Assembly (NCBI GenBank): GCA_022410635.1
Contig: JAJVDF010000216.1
Span: 198,525 to 262,524 of the forward strand
DNA: 64,000 nt
Source: Tretioscincus oriximinensis
Lineage: Eukaryota > Chordata > Lepidosauria > Squamata > Gymnophthalmidae
Direction of reading: 5' to 3'
In this document: in pieces, positions 23,901 to 38,400 of the stretch
How positions within the stretch are numbered: position 1 is the first letter of the stretch
Layout of the letters: each line of letters opens with the position of its first letter
Position numbers and translations under genes: made by a program
Notes under the pieces: generated by a model
The model's input: the letters and a program-made list of their open reading frames with translations, nothing else
What the model was told of the DNA's origin: nothing
The model's database searches: none

Positions 23901-26900
23901 TGAAGAAGTAGAAGTGTCTACGAAAGCTTATGCCACCCACTTTTCTCAAGTTAGTCTCAAAGTGCTACTGGCCCCTTTGCTGGACTTTCTACTGGATTTA
24001 CACGGCTATTTCTCTGAAATTAAATATTAAGGCAGTTTCCTCCAGGTTTGCAAAATAGCTTGGATTATTTATGAATGGGTTAACAATTAATATCCAAGAT
24101 AGGAATTTGCCCTTTTAATGGATCTGGAAGAGAGAACTTTTCACTAGGTGCAGCTTCTAATGCCTGCTGCACCTGGTGAAAAAAATAATATCTTCACATC
24201 CATTAAAGGTGCAACAACAGTTCTTACATGGAAACCCTATTTATCACCCACAGCCAAATGTATTCTTACAATCAACACTTTCCTTTCCCACTTAGCAACT
24301 TCTGCAATTCACTTCTGTTTGTCCATTAACTCCATTTAATAGGTTGAAGTAGCAGCTTCCCCAAAAGTATGCTATAACAAGATTAAAAAATACAATTTTT
24401 AATAAGATTGTTGAAGTATCACTGTTTTGAAATCTAAAGTATAAAGTACTCTTAAAACACCTTTAAATCCAATTCTCATTTCATCCCCTCTTTCCTCACA
24501 GGACATCAAGTTAGACATCAAAAGGTCTGGATGAAGGTAACCAAGCACTAAAAATCATAGAGACCCTGTCCACACTGAGCTTTATTCTGGGCTATATCTT
24601 GGGACAGAGTTTAACCATCCAAAAGGCAAGGTACAGTTCTTGAATCCAGAATAAGGTTCATTTGGGGCCTGCCATAGCTTTAAAATAGGATTAGACAAGT
24701 TCATGGAAGCCAAGGATATAGCTACTAGTGAGCCTATTGATTTTGCCTCTGTGATGGTGCATCCGACAGTGTTCTTGAAGAACTATTTTCATTGAGTGAA
24801 GAACAGATGAGGGTTTGGCTTTCTTCTGCTTAAGGCTGCCCAGGTGCAAAGTGTGAGACAGAATGCTGGACTAGATGGGCTCTGGCCCAATTAAGCAGTG
24901 CTTCTCTTATGTTCTTATATACACTAGCATGTGGATGGCAGGCTCCTTTTCCAAGATATAACCCAGAAGGTTCATTGCGGACAGGGCCTTTAGAAAACCT
25001 CTAAAGGAAGGCTGTCCCAGTGTCTGGGTCCACTACAGAAAAGGACTTCCTGTATGTACACTACAGTGGAAACTACAAGAAGGTCCTCTCCTTAAGAACT
25101 TAATAATCTATATGGGAGAAGGTACACTTTACAACACTGGAGATTCTGGGAGGTTCAAATCAGGCACGGTTGATGAAATATAGGTAACAAGAAACTCTTG
25201 CTTTGAAGGAATCATATCTTAGACTTTGCTTCCTCATATATATCTCTATCCCTGATCTTTCTCTTGTGCTTAAAACCAGCATCAGCTGTCTCTGATTGGA
25301 TGGTTAGCCATCACCTTAAGTAAAACATGTCCAAAACCCAACTCCTGATTCCCTCCATGTCCTTCTCTTGTATCCCCTCACTTTTCCATAAATCTCAATA
25401 TTGTTTCTGTCTCTCCCACTAATGAAGCTTGTAGTTTGGACTTTCTCTTTGACTTCACTTGATCCATTGCTCTTCACATTGCTTCTGTTGTCCAATTTTG
25501 TTGCTTCTTCCATGTAGCACCTCAAAAGATTCTCATTCACGCCCTCCTCATCTCCAGAGTTGACCATTTTAATCTTCTTATCTAACTCACTCACTCCCAC
25601 CTAAGGCCTCCAGTTTTAATCCAACATTCTGTTGCTAGAGTCATCTAGCAGTCTCATTGTTCTGATTGTATTTCTTCTTAGTCTCCCCATTGGCTTCCTA
25701 TTCTCTACCAAATTTAGTTTAAGCTCTTGGTCCTGGCTTTCAAAGCCTTTCACAACTTTGCTCATCCCTTTCTGTCTTATTTCTCTATATCAGCCTTCAT
25801 GTGATCTTCACTTTTCACATCCTATACACCTCACCCAGCTCAGGATCTCTTCTTCATTGTTCCTCCCTTGTCCCTTTTCCCTCATAGCTTCTCACCTTTG
25901 GAATCTTCTCCTTGCTGACCATCATTCTGTCGCATCTTGTACCGTTTTCAAATCTCAACAAAAGATGGGCTTGTTTTCCAGGACCTTTTATATGACCCAT
26001 TAACGTTATTTTAATTGATTACTCATTGATTTCTGATGATTTAACTTCAAAGTTTGTGTACTATATTAAATATATTAAAAAATATTAAAAAAAGAAAAAA
26101 ATTCAAAAAAAAATATTTTTGAAAAAGTTTTTCCTCAGCAAAAACCGTGAGGCACTCCAAAACCGGGTTTCTACCCCCAAAAAAGGGGTCATCTGGTCAG
26201 TCTATGTACTATTGGTATTCACTTTAACTGTAATTACTGCACTTTATGTATGTTATATAGGATGGATGGAGGGGTGGAGGCAAGGGCACTTTATAAATAA
26301 AATATGGTGATGATGATCATGATCATCATCATCATCTGAGTGAGAGATCCAGTGTGTTATCTGTCTGCTTTGACATTCTCAAATCCTCTTTATTCATGGG
26401 CTGTATGTTTGCAGCCACATTACCCTATTTTATATTTTATTGTATTAAAATTGCAGCATAAAAGGGTGTCTAAGATCAAATCCATAAATATATATAATTG
26501 CAATACTCAAAAATGGAAAAGATTTTAAAAAATTAAAATACTGTATAAATCTCCAAATATATGAGATNAGTAAAATATAAAGCTCCAAAGTTCTCAATGC
26601 AAGTTAGAACTGCTTTTTTGGAACTTCTGAAGGATCTTTGGAATCANGTTGTTTATGCATGTATACAACTGCGAAGTTGGAATGACTTAGATATTGGAAA
26701 GTTTTAGAAGCAATGCTGTAAAGGGCAGGATATTATGAGATGGTTAAGGGATCCAGTGGGTTGCATTTGCAAAAGCTGGTCACCTGACTGTAAGGTTTTT
26801 CAAGCATATTCTAGTCTCGCCATGCTTTGGAGTATGATTAGACACAGTGATATGCTTTCTGGGTGCATTCGAGGTTGTAAGGACAGACATGAAACCCCTA

Positions 26901-29900
26901 AAATTACCTTGCCCTGTTATGAAACCTGGGAATAACACCGAGAGGAACTCATTCTTTCAGTTGCATTGCAATGATCAAAGGACGGGAGCCCCTCCCTTAT
27001 GAAGTCAGGTTGCAACACCTGGGACTCTTCAACCTCGAAAGATGGCGTTTGAGAGGTGATCTGATTGAGGTATATAAAATAATGCATGGGGTGGATAAGA
27101 TGAATAGAGAAAAATTATTTTCTCTCACACACAACACTAGGGCCAGGGGGCATTCCTTGAAAATGATGGGCAAAAGAGTGAGAACAGACAAAGGAAGGCA
27201 TGTTTTCATCCAGAGGATCATCGACCTGTGGAATTTACTTCCAGAAGAGATGGTGATAGCTAGCAGCCTGGATAGATTCAAGGCAGGGTTAAATAAGTTT
27301 ATGGACAACAAGGGTATACATAGCTACTAGGGTGGATCTTTTGAAACTGCCTTTGGCATGGAGCAACAGGCAGTACTTATGAGATACCATTTGCAAGGAA
27401 TTGAGAGCAGGTAAAGATTTTGCCTTCTTCTGTTCAGACTACCCAGCTACAATTGGTGGGCCTTTGTGCGAGACAGAATGCTGGACTAGATTGGCTCTGG
27501 CCTGATTTAGCAGTGCTCCTCTTATGTTCTAGGGAAAATATAGTAAGTAGAGGGGACGGCCTCTCTCACTACAAATGGGTGAAACATGTCATGTGGCATG
27601 CAAAACACATAGAAAGGAATGTTTCCCCAGTGGAGGAATGAATGTGGGCTACATATAAAAGCAACCTCTGCAAGATATGTTGATGGTAAAGCTTAGGAAG
27701 TTTTGGGGGAATAGTAAAGCAATTAACAACGTGAATGCTCCATTCCTGCTATTCGCTTAGATTCTTCCCCAATCAAAGTGCAAAAGATCCATAGTGCCAA
27801 ATTGTGGGGAATATATTCATGCAAATGTAATAATCTGCCTTCTATAATATATATAATTTGTAAACCTCGATCGCATAGGAGAAAGGGAGAAGAGAAAACC
27901 TATCTCTATCCCTAACACTGGCCATGAGGGAGAATCTTAGTGGGTAGAGAAATGGATGGATGGCAAATGTGGTGGAGGCAAGGAGTGAATGGATGGATGG
28001 GTTGGTGGGTTAATGGGGAAAAGTATGGTGGGGGGGAGGGGAGGGGTAGAGAGATGGAAGAGAGTAGAGGGGTGGAGGGATGAATGGATATTTAGGGGGA
28101 GAAAGGGATGGAACGAAGGAGGCAAAGGGTAGACAGGTGGATGGATTGATTGATGGATTGGAAATCAATAGAGATGGAGGCAAGGGGTGGAGGGATGGAT
28201 GGGGAAAGGGATGAAGGGAGTGATTGCAAGGATGGAGAAAGAGATGGAGGGTGCAGGGGTGGTGAGAGTAGCTGGAGAGAGTGGGTGGAGGCATGGAGAA
28301 AGTAATGTAGGAAGTCACTGGGAGGATGGGAAAAGAGACGGAGGGATGGAGGGGTGGAGGTATGGAGTTGAGGCATAGATGTGGCAAGGGGGAGAAGAGT
28401 CCATTGCATTACTGTAACTGCAAATTTCACCAGTTATAAACACAAGAACACAATAGATTAAGCATGCAAAAAAGAGAGGGATAGGACTGGCTCTATTATA
28501 AGGCAGGAGAGAAATGAGGACTGTACCATGCTGTCTGTAGATAGGGGGTTTCTTATAGATGTTATCTTTTACTTCAGTGTCTGAGGAAAGGGAAACAAAA
28601 GAAAATAGTTGAAATAAACTTTTTTTAAAAGCCTGAATAAATTTGACTACTAGCTTCAATGATGGTAGTGTTTTACCATGGCTGTGTTTGCAAGAAAAAC
28701 CACAGGTTCATAAGTACCACACTGGCTACTTGGAGGTGAAAATTCAGGACTTACTGGTCATCTGCCAAATATTGCAGACACCTGAGATGTTAGTCTGGCA
28801 AATTCAGAGTTTGTCATTCATAAGTCAACAATTGAATACATCTGGAATTCTCTGTAAATTCAGAATTTCAAGGCCACCATCAACTATTGGACATACCTGG
28901 GGTGCCTTTGCATTTGAATGTCAAAGAAAAAATGAAATATGCCTGATGGTAGTTTGGAAATTAGGGTTGCCATATAATAAGTCAGTTCTTACTGTATGTG
29001 GCAACTCTGGAATAATGCCTCAGTATTCTGAAATACATCCAACCTTAGGATCTAGTGCATNAAGGTGTTCTCTGTCCCAGACGTGCCTACAAAAGCTCCT
29101 GCTACCTACCTTTTTGTTAGTCTCACTGGCCCTGTCCCCACTGAGCCTTCTTCTTGGCTATATCTCAGAATAGGAATGCGCCATCTACATGCTAGTGTAG
29201 GCTATGGCAAGCTTCGAATGGGGCCTGCCACAGCCTACANTGGGATGTGGATGGCCAAGCTCTGTACTGAGATATAACCCAGAATAAGGCTCAGTGGGGA
29301 CAGGGCCTAAGATTCTTTGAGACTCCCTTGTTATAATCTGTCCCTCTCTCTCTCCACCTGAAGAAGTTGACTTGCTTATGAAAGCTCATACAGCCTTCCT
29401 TTTACTTGTTAGTCTCTAAAATTCCTTGCTATTTATTCTGGAACTAGAAAAATGTGGCTATTTCTTTGAAATATAATAAACCAGACTATCTTTTGATGTG
29501 TTTGGGGGAGGGAGGTCTTTTGCAAATAAAAAAGTCAAGAATCCCCAGGTATATCCAGTACTTAGACCATGGGTAGGATTGTTCATTTCCTTCTAGTTTG
29601 TAGAACATAAGAGCCAGATACTGCTGTCCCTTTGCCTCCAAAACACTTATTTTTGCAACATTGAATACAGCCATTGACTTGGATCCTAAACAACTGAATC
29701 ACTCTAGGATGAAGCAGGAATTCCTTACGTGAATATAACTCTCCTCTTCAAGCACTTGAGAAACAATGTCAAAGTCATACTTTTGATATACAATATATAC
29801 TCAACAATGGAAATCTTAGGTGATGTTTTAGCATTTACTTTTAATCTATTTTGTGTCCTGAAAAACTGGATTAAAATAGAAAAAAAATCCTGCTATTTTT

Positions 29901-32900
29901 TCCTGGTTTAGTCCAGTCCTTCAGGACTGAAAATGGATTAAAAGTATGTGCTAAAAGACCACCTTAGTGCTATCGTAGACCCTTTCTACACTAGACCTTA
30001 TTTTGGATATGCCTCAGAATACTGAGAGTAACTTCTATTCTGGTTTTTATGTGGGAACCCTCTCTTATTCTGGGAAATTCCAGCTGCTTACTAATGTAGA
30101 CTATTGGCAAGCTTTGGATAAAATCTGCTGTATTCTGCATCAGCATGCTGAAGGAATGGATTTCTTCAGTGTGGAAAATGACTTAAATTTTAACTCTGCC
30201 AGAGACATGCTTTAGCAAGTTTGGTTATTCATCAGTGGCTTCTTGTTTCTAGAACTTTCCAGTANTGTTGCCAACATGTTATTTTCTCATGTATATAAAA
30301 GTCACCACAAGGTCTTGACTAATTGGTCATTTATATGACCAATTTTAGGACCATTTTTCACAATACAATAACAATACGTTTTGTTATTGTTACTAGTCTT
30401 TAAGATTCAACGAGACACCCTGCCCTCCCCTTGCTAGATATTATGGACCCAGTCTAACATGNCTATTTCTTTGATTAGCCCATAGTGTGCTTTTGCTTTC
30501 TATATTTCATCAGTGATTTTGCTATGTACAAAGAAATAAAGATCAGGATAAAACAGTACAGAAAAGTCATGAATGATGATCCTCTTGNTTGCTCATGCTT
30601 GGTTTTATAAGAAAATAGATTATTTGAGCAAGGGTTAATTTAAACTAAGCCCTTTTCTGCATTGGNCCCTATTCTGGGATATATCTTGAAACAGGGGCCT
30701 ACTATCTGAATGCATGTTACGACTATGGAAGGTCTCATTGAACCAGCTGTGAAACACTTTAAAATATTTCAAACCAGGTATGACCGTAGCACAGGAAGGC
30801 AGAAGATTTCAAAGAAATAGCCATGTTAGTCTGAATCCAGAAAATCACGCAAGGGGAGTCTCGTAGCATCGTCAAAACCAACAAGAAAAAGGTAGACAGT
30901 ATGAACTTCCATAAACAAGTTGGCTTCAGTTGCTAGGAAATAACTCCCCAGGCTATATGTAGCAAACTGGTGCTGGAAATAATAACAGAAACGTGACTGT
31001 AAATAATTGTGAGGATGGGTAATTTAGTCAGGTCACATACAGTAGTAAATCCTTCTAAATGGATGTGCCTGGGGGAAAGAAGTATCAATAAGTAAAAGAG
31101 TTGCCCTGAAGAGAGTGCAATGTTCACTGGTATTATAATATGCGTAGTATGCCAGAAACCTGTTGTCTCTATTCAGTCCCTTTTCCATAGATTCCTGTCC
31201 ATTGACAAGGGGCAGAACAGAAACAAGGGACAGAACAGAAACACCACGCATATTATAACACCAATTAACATCTTATGAGGGCATTCTTGGACTATTCTTG
31301 TGTTCACTTTTCTTCATAGATTTGGCTGCAACTCTTTAACTATATACTTCTTTCTCTTAGACACTCCCTCCCACTTAGAATTATTTACTAAGGTAACTAT
31401 ACTTCACCTGACTAATCCTGTACACCCACATTTAAATTTCAGTTGATAATGCCATCACCCAGGTTGGCAATGTCAACAGTAACATCATACAGTATAGTCT
31501 ATCCCTGGGTAGTTAATCCATGGCAACTGAAAAAGTAGACATATCTATGAAAGTTCCTGCTGCCTACCTTTTTCTTGTTAGTTTCCAAAGTGCTACAGGA
31601 TCCCCTTGCTAGATTTTCAGGTAAAGGACAGTGTGGGTTGCTTGGAAACATAGTAAGCAATTGATGAAGGTCCATCCTGACTGACTGCTTAATGCATCCC
31701 CGAGCCAAAGGGTGAAAGTATCCCCAGTCAGATTTGAGCATGGGGTCCCCCACATAATTTCTAGTGTGGCTTTAAAGTGTATGTATTTGACAACATGTTA
31801 TTGCCTACCTGGAACATGGAAATGCTTGGGTGCCTGCTGATAGAAAGATGGTGTAGATTTGCTGTCTGAATACATGGATAAGCTTGGGGTACTCCGACCA
31901 CTTTCACTGCCTCCAAGAGGAAGAGCAAAGGAAAAAGGAAAAGCATATAAAACAAAACAAAGCAAAAGGGCGAGCAACATAGAAAAAAAATCCAAGCATA
32001 AAAAAGCTTTTTCAGATGATTTGTTAATCCAGCAGTATTTCATAAACTCTTTCGAAAATTCTGAATTCTTTTTCAGGGCTATGGGCTTCCGATTTTTTAT
32101 TTTAAAAGGATTTGGGGATTACATTACAACTCAAAGTTTTACCAATGGCAATAGGGGGTCCTTTTTCATAATTATGATGACATCTCTAGACATATTTTTA
32201 AAAATTAGCTCAAAAATTGTTTTTGTATTTGGTACCACTGAATCTTGGCTAGCTTGTGATTGATGTAGGGCTGCTATATGTCTTGGATTTCATGGACATT
32301 CTGTGATTTCACGACTACTGCGAGAGAGATTTGGCCTCTCTTACGAACAAGGATAACTAAAGCGCAAGGTATAGCTATAGATTTTACAGCTATAGAACTT
32401 ACTTTAGATATAGAACACTAACAGAAGAGGCCTGGAGAACTGTCAACCCAACTAAGGGAAGCTTCAGTATATGCAAGCCCAAGTGGTGTTTGACAATAGA
32501 CCAGGCAAATAGCTAACTGAAAACGCAAGGAACTCCCATGGGTAATAGCTAGAACAGATGCTTATGCCTTTCTGGAGTGGGACAGAGATAAATGCAAACA
32601 AGTTTGGATTAGCTGATAACTATAACTATATGTGGAATTTCCATCTTATTTATAGCTCTTTCACTGAAACAGCTGGAGCCTGGATGTTGCCTTCTTACAC
32701 AAGCTTTCTCAGCTGCCACATCAGGTATAGAAGAGTAGAATATAAAAGCCAGCTATTTCTCTTTCTCTTCAATGCCTCCTGGGAACTGGGCCTTAAGGAT
32801 CATTTATTAATTATTATAATCCCTAATTTGTTCTTAAAACTAGTACATTTTCTCTAAGTGGATCTATAATCCATTCATGTCTCGATCAACAAAATAGCAA

Positions 32901-35369
32901 ATTATTTTACTCCACTACTTTCAGAGCTTGGTGCTGTTCCAATACATATTTTTAATCTACCTTCAATCCTGAAGAACTAGACTAGAGTAAGAATCCACCC
33001 CCACCCCCGGATTGGTGATGGCTTAAAAGGATGTGTCTGAATAGCATCTTAGTGAAATAACTGCTGGGGGAGAGAGGGTATGTAAAGTGTTTTGAATGTT
33101 ATTACGTTTAGCCAATTCTGCACTTACCTTTGGTTGATTTGTCCAGCAAGACTGGATCAGATGGAGTGGACCACTAGCTGTAGCAGTCCTAATCAAATAT
33201 TCTGGCTCTGAAGTCTGCCAGATTTCCAGCCTTTCAAACTTCTAAAATACTTATTTCAGCAGAACACTCTTTTTTCAAATAGATCCCCTGATAAACCAGA
33301 ACTCACTGATTCATAGAATGCAGATAGTCCTTTTTAAACAGGTCTATGAAGCATATCAGAAGACTAAGAATCGTTGGAAGGAATCTCCAGGCTTCCAAGC
33401 TCCTGCTCACCGGAGGATTCACTATATCAGATAGGTGGCTGTCATGAGGCTTCCTACGAAAGGCACCACACTGCCTCTCCTTGCAATCTATTCAACTGGT
33501 TGATCACTTTTACTGTCAGAATTTTTTTTCCTGGTATCGAATTTGCCTTTCCTCCCTTGCAGTTTCGTTCAGTTGCTTCCGGTCCTTCCATGCGCCAATG
33601 AGAACAAGGTTAATCCCTCTGATTAAGCCCTTCAGATATTTGTAGGCAGCTATCTTTCCTACAGTCTTCTCTCAAAACATCTCTAGATTTTTTTAACCAT
33701 TCCTCACAGGACATGGTTTAGAGACTACTCACCATCTTTGTAACTCTCCTTTAAACTTACTCCAAATTATCAATGTCCTTTTAAAACTGGGAAGTCCAAA
33801 ACTGAACACAGGACTCTAGATGCGGTCTGACCAAGGTAGAGCAGAGAGTAAACATTATTTTGCATCATCTAGATTCTATGCTCCTCTTAATACATTCTAT
33901 AATTTGTTTAGCATTTTTCCAGCTGCTTTGGGATAAATGACCATTTTTGGCCATCTGGTGTGGTCTATTTTCTGTCTTATACAGGCAAGGCGTACTAGAA
34001 TTATAGAAATGGAAGGGACTGCCAGGGTCTTGGGTCCAATTTCCTAACAGGAGTTAGGCCTCTACTGCATGATATGACCACTGCATTCCTTTTGTTGTTT
34101 CCATATAGTATATATACTTGTTGATGTTGTCAAATAATTCTTAATAACTGCATTGCTGGCAGGTCCATTTGCAGATCCCTTTGAGGACTGTGTACAATTA
34201 TCTTGCAGCATTTTAAGAAGCAGATTTTAACAATGTGTAATTTGCACAATCATGATGCACCAGTAGGTGACTCAGAGGCTGTGGTTTTGAAGGATGGTTC
34301 TGGCCAAATTTTGTGATTGAATTCAGGTGGTATAGAAATGCCCATCAATAGAAATGCATTCTGCAAACATGCAGTACACACACTTTATGCACACACCTCA
34401 CACACACGCTTCCAAAGCTTTTGTGAAATATCGGAAGATGTTTCTAATCCCAGTCACATGAGGCCAAATGCGACTGAAGCAGCATATAAAATCCTATGCT
34501 CCTGAATGGAAAAATAACTTTGCCTTATGAAAGTCATCAGGATCTATGGATGAGAAAATCTGGAGAGAAAGCAGTAATGATCTCATCGGATGATACATGC
34601 ACAAACTAACGTCTTTGAAAAGAATGAGAGAAACAGCCTCATGTTTATATCACAAAAGCTAGAAGAAAGATGCTCTGTCAAAAACACATGGACACACAAC
34701 AGCAAGACAAGCTTGGAGATGTCCACTACACCACACCAAAGGCGTTCCCGAACCTTACCTTTGAAGAAAGGGATGTAATGATGTCTGAATGTAGATGTGA
34801 GACTTGTGTGTTGGGACAGGGAGAGGCAGCTACTGGTACTAAGACTCTGAGTACCAGCTAAGGGTAACAGAAAGTTAAATGAAAATAAACGCTTTCATTG
34901 ACTTAATCCAAATCTTTTAAAAAAAACACATTTAAAGCAATGATCCTTATTCTTCTAGCAGTGCTGTATGACAAAATAATGCAAAATTTAGTTTGCATTG
35001 CATCTGGATGGAATGAAATGTGCTGTTGTTGTTTGTACCACCGTGTTGTGGGCAACTTCTAGTACTTCCTGTGCCTAAAGCCAATGGTAGTCAGTAGCAT
35101 GGTAGCCAAGAGCAATTGAAATTTTGCACAAGATCACTTCTGCTTCGGGCAGGCAAAGCCAAACCTGTGTTCATGCAAAACAAAAGAGGCAGCTGAGGTG
35201 CTGATGTGATATGCACTTTTAATCCATCTTGTCTATGAAAGCTCCTGATGTCTACTTTTTTCTTGTTAGTCTCTAAAGTGTTACAGTATCTCTATCTGAA
35301 AAAGTAGACTTGTCTATGAAAGCTCCTGCTGCCTACCTTTTTAGTTAGTCTCGAAGGTGCTAGAGTACC

Positions 35370-35417
<48 letters not shown>

Positions 35418-38400
35418 ATCTACAAAGTGGCAAATGCACTTCGGCTTAAGCAAGGGCACTATCATGCACATTGGGACAAAGAACCTACTAACTGATGGGA
35501 ACCAAGCTTTCTGTGATCAAGCAAGAAAAGAATCTTGGGGTGTTGGTGGAAAGTACAATGAAGATGTCAACCCCAAAAAAAAGCAAATTCCATATTGGGG
35601 ATAATTAGGAAAGGAATAGAAAACAAGTCAGCAAGTATTGTTTTGCCTCTTTATAAATCTGTGGTGAGGCCATATTTGGAATACTGTGCACAGTTCTGAT
35701 CACCACATCTCAAAAAGAGCAACAAGAATAATCAAGGGACTGGAACATCTCCCTTGTGAAGTCAGGCTGCAACATCTGGGCCTCTTCAGCCTCGAAAGTC
35801 GGTGTTTGAGAGGTGATCCGACCGAAGTGTATAAAATCATTCTTGGGATATAAGGTGAATAGAGAAAATTGCTTTCTCTTTCACATCACACTAGGATCAG
35901 GGGACATTCCTAGAAACTGATGGGCAGAGGAGTGAGAACACACAAAAGGAAGTGTTTTTTCACCCAGAGGGTCATTGGCCTTTGGAATTTACTTCCAGAA
36001 GAGGTAGTAGTAGCTAGCAGCCTGTATAGCTTTAAGATGCGGTTAGACAATTTTATGGACACCAAGGGTATAAATAGCTATTATTTATATGGATGCTGCC
36101 TCTGGAAGGGAGCAACAGGCAGTACTCCTGAAGTACCATTTGCATGGAGTTGAGAACAGGTTCATATTTTGCCTTCTTCAGACTGCTCAGGTGCAATTGG
36201 TGGGCCTCTGTGTGAGATAGAATGCTGGACCAGATGGGCTGTGGCCCAATTCAGTATGACTCTTCTTATATTCTTCTCTCTCTCTCTCTCTCTATCTATC
36301 CATCTATCTATTTATCTAACTATCTACCCCAAACTGCGTGCCTACCTACTTGTCTAAAGAAGTAAACTAGTCTACAAAGTCTCATGCTGCCTTCTGTTGC
36401 TAGATACTTCAGACCCACACTAATATAGTTGTTTGTTTGCAATCTACCCTTTTTTCCTGGGCGAGTTATTCAGGAGTAAAGATGGATTATCAGTATGTGC
36501 CGTAACAGTACCGTGACACTTCCCAACCTTTATGTAATTCATTTTTTCTAGCACGGAACATCTTTGAGAAGAGAAACAATTAGATTCAAGTGTATGCAGT
36601 CGTGCTTCTAATTTGCCTCTAAGTTGCTTCAGAAGCCCTAGATTTCAAAGACATAGTATGCTATACTGTTATATTTCACTCTTCCTTTTCATGCTGCTAG
36701 AAGACTAGGAGCAGAGCTGCAATTTCATCTAAGTTTTAATCCAGTTCCAGCTCACTTTCAGAGTGAAAGAAAACATCGATAGAATGCCTGAAGAAAAAAC
36801 GTTAGACCTTAAAATAGATTACTGAAACTTCTATTACAGGTAAGTGCAAATCAGGGCTAAGATCATTCTGAGGAGTTTGACATCTTCTACACAAAATGCT
36901 GTACTCTTGCATGTCTTCCTGTTCCAAACCCCAACTCCACTGCAACCTCTTATTAGGTACTGAGAGTTTATCCTGTCTCACACACAAAGATTGCTAAAAA
37001 GTACAAGGTAGATGGAAACTGACATTACTCCAGCTCTAGAACACTAATGAAAGAGCCCTAGAGAAGTGGCGACACAACTAAGGGAAGTCTTTGTTATAGA
37101 TACGCAGATGCCAGAAGTGATGTTTAACACCACCACCACACAAATGTAAAAACCCCTAGGAATTCTCCTGGGTAATAACTAGAATCAATTGTAGTGTCCA
37201 GTAGATAGGGATAAACATGAGCAAGTTTGGACCAGTTGTCAGCTACAACTGCCTGCGTATCTCCATGTGGAGCAGCTGGAGCCGGCACATTGCCTCATTA
37301 CATGTCCTTTCTCAGCTGCCCTAATTAACTTGTACAAAATCTTACATACTGGATTGAATACAAAGGCATTTCCTTTTCCAGGAACTCTTTGGGTGAAATA
37401 TAAAGGCTCATATTTCCATCTTCTAAGGCTCTGTCCACACTGAGCTATTCTGGACTATATCTCAGAGCAGGACTTGGCTATCCCCAAGGTAGCATGTGGA
37501 TTGCAGGCTCCTATTCTGAGAGATAGCCCAAGCTCAGTGTGGACAGGGCCTAAATGATGCTTTGGATGGCATCTAATCAAATGATACGTGTGCATACGCA
37601 TTCACGCATACACATGGAGGAAGTAAGTCAATTAAAGCATGGGGACGTATCTGGCCCAGCATTGTACATGCTTAAATGCAAGGATGATTGATTTTGAAGG
37701 ATGAAGGCATGGAAGTACCATATTATTAGGGGAATATTAATCAGTGATCCTTGGATTTTGAACAAAACTGTCATCACTCTTGTTACTCAAACTATCTTGA
37801 CATTGTGACATTATTGCCACAATACTGCATAGTCAGCATATCTTTTAATACTTAGGGTATACCCCTTAAACCCCTCCTGGGTCACAGAAAAGATCTAGCA
37901 AAGGATGTCTTAGTAAAGTGATTTGTTTGGCAGTTACCTGGTCTGCTGTAGTTCTGGGGTGAATGGGAAGTTGGGGTGCTGCGGCCATAGCCAAGTGAAG
38001 CCGTGGAGCTAGGGCTGGTGATTCGATACTGTTTGAATGACCGATCATCTTGGTCACTCTAGGAACAGCAAAACAAAAATATCATAACACTTTTGTCCGG
38101 TAAGAACCGTATTTTTAAAAATATAACCACAAAATTTTGTATTTCCTAGCACCACAGAGCTGCATCCAAACTATCCAAGCTATTTTTATTAAGCTATAAA
38201 AATCTATATGGATCTATAAACCTCCTACCGCCTTCAGCTTTCAAAGGGCTAGGGACACATGGGAGGGCTGTCAATGGTAACCCTCCATTTAAAAAATAGT
38301 TGCCCNTCTGAAATGCATCAGGCAGTTACACCTAACTGAAACACCTGATTAAGACACACTTGTTCCTTTTGACCTTTTCCTGAGAGTGAGTTATATCCCT

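Noticed and set aside
28010..28430. Three overlapping Ser/Pro/His-rich reverse frames of 112-125 codons
   Set aside because: They arise from the stop-poor composition of the G-rich simple repeat on the opposite strand.
33128..33177. A possible extra ABLIM2 exon of 50 nt (reverse strand, cag|ctagtggtcc ... aaccaaag|gtaagt)
   Set aside because: It has good splice sites, but its length would shift the frame between exons 37938-38058 and 31809-31910, and the peptide matches nothing I know. Possibly a poison exon; no support.
37866..38057. Reverse 63-codon frame as a separate small protein
   Set aside because: Shadow of ABLIM2 exon 37938-38058; the in-frame reading matches the ABLIM linker.
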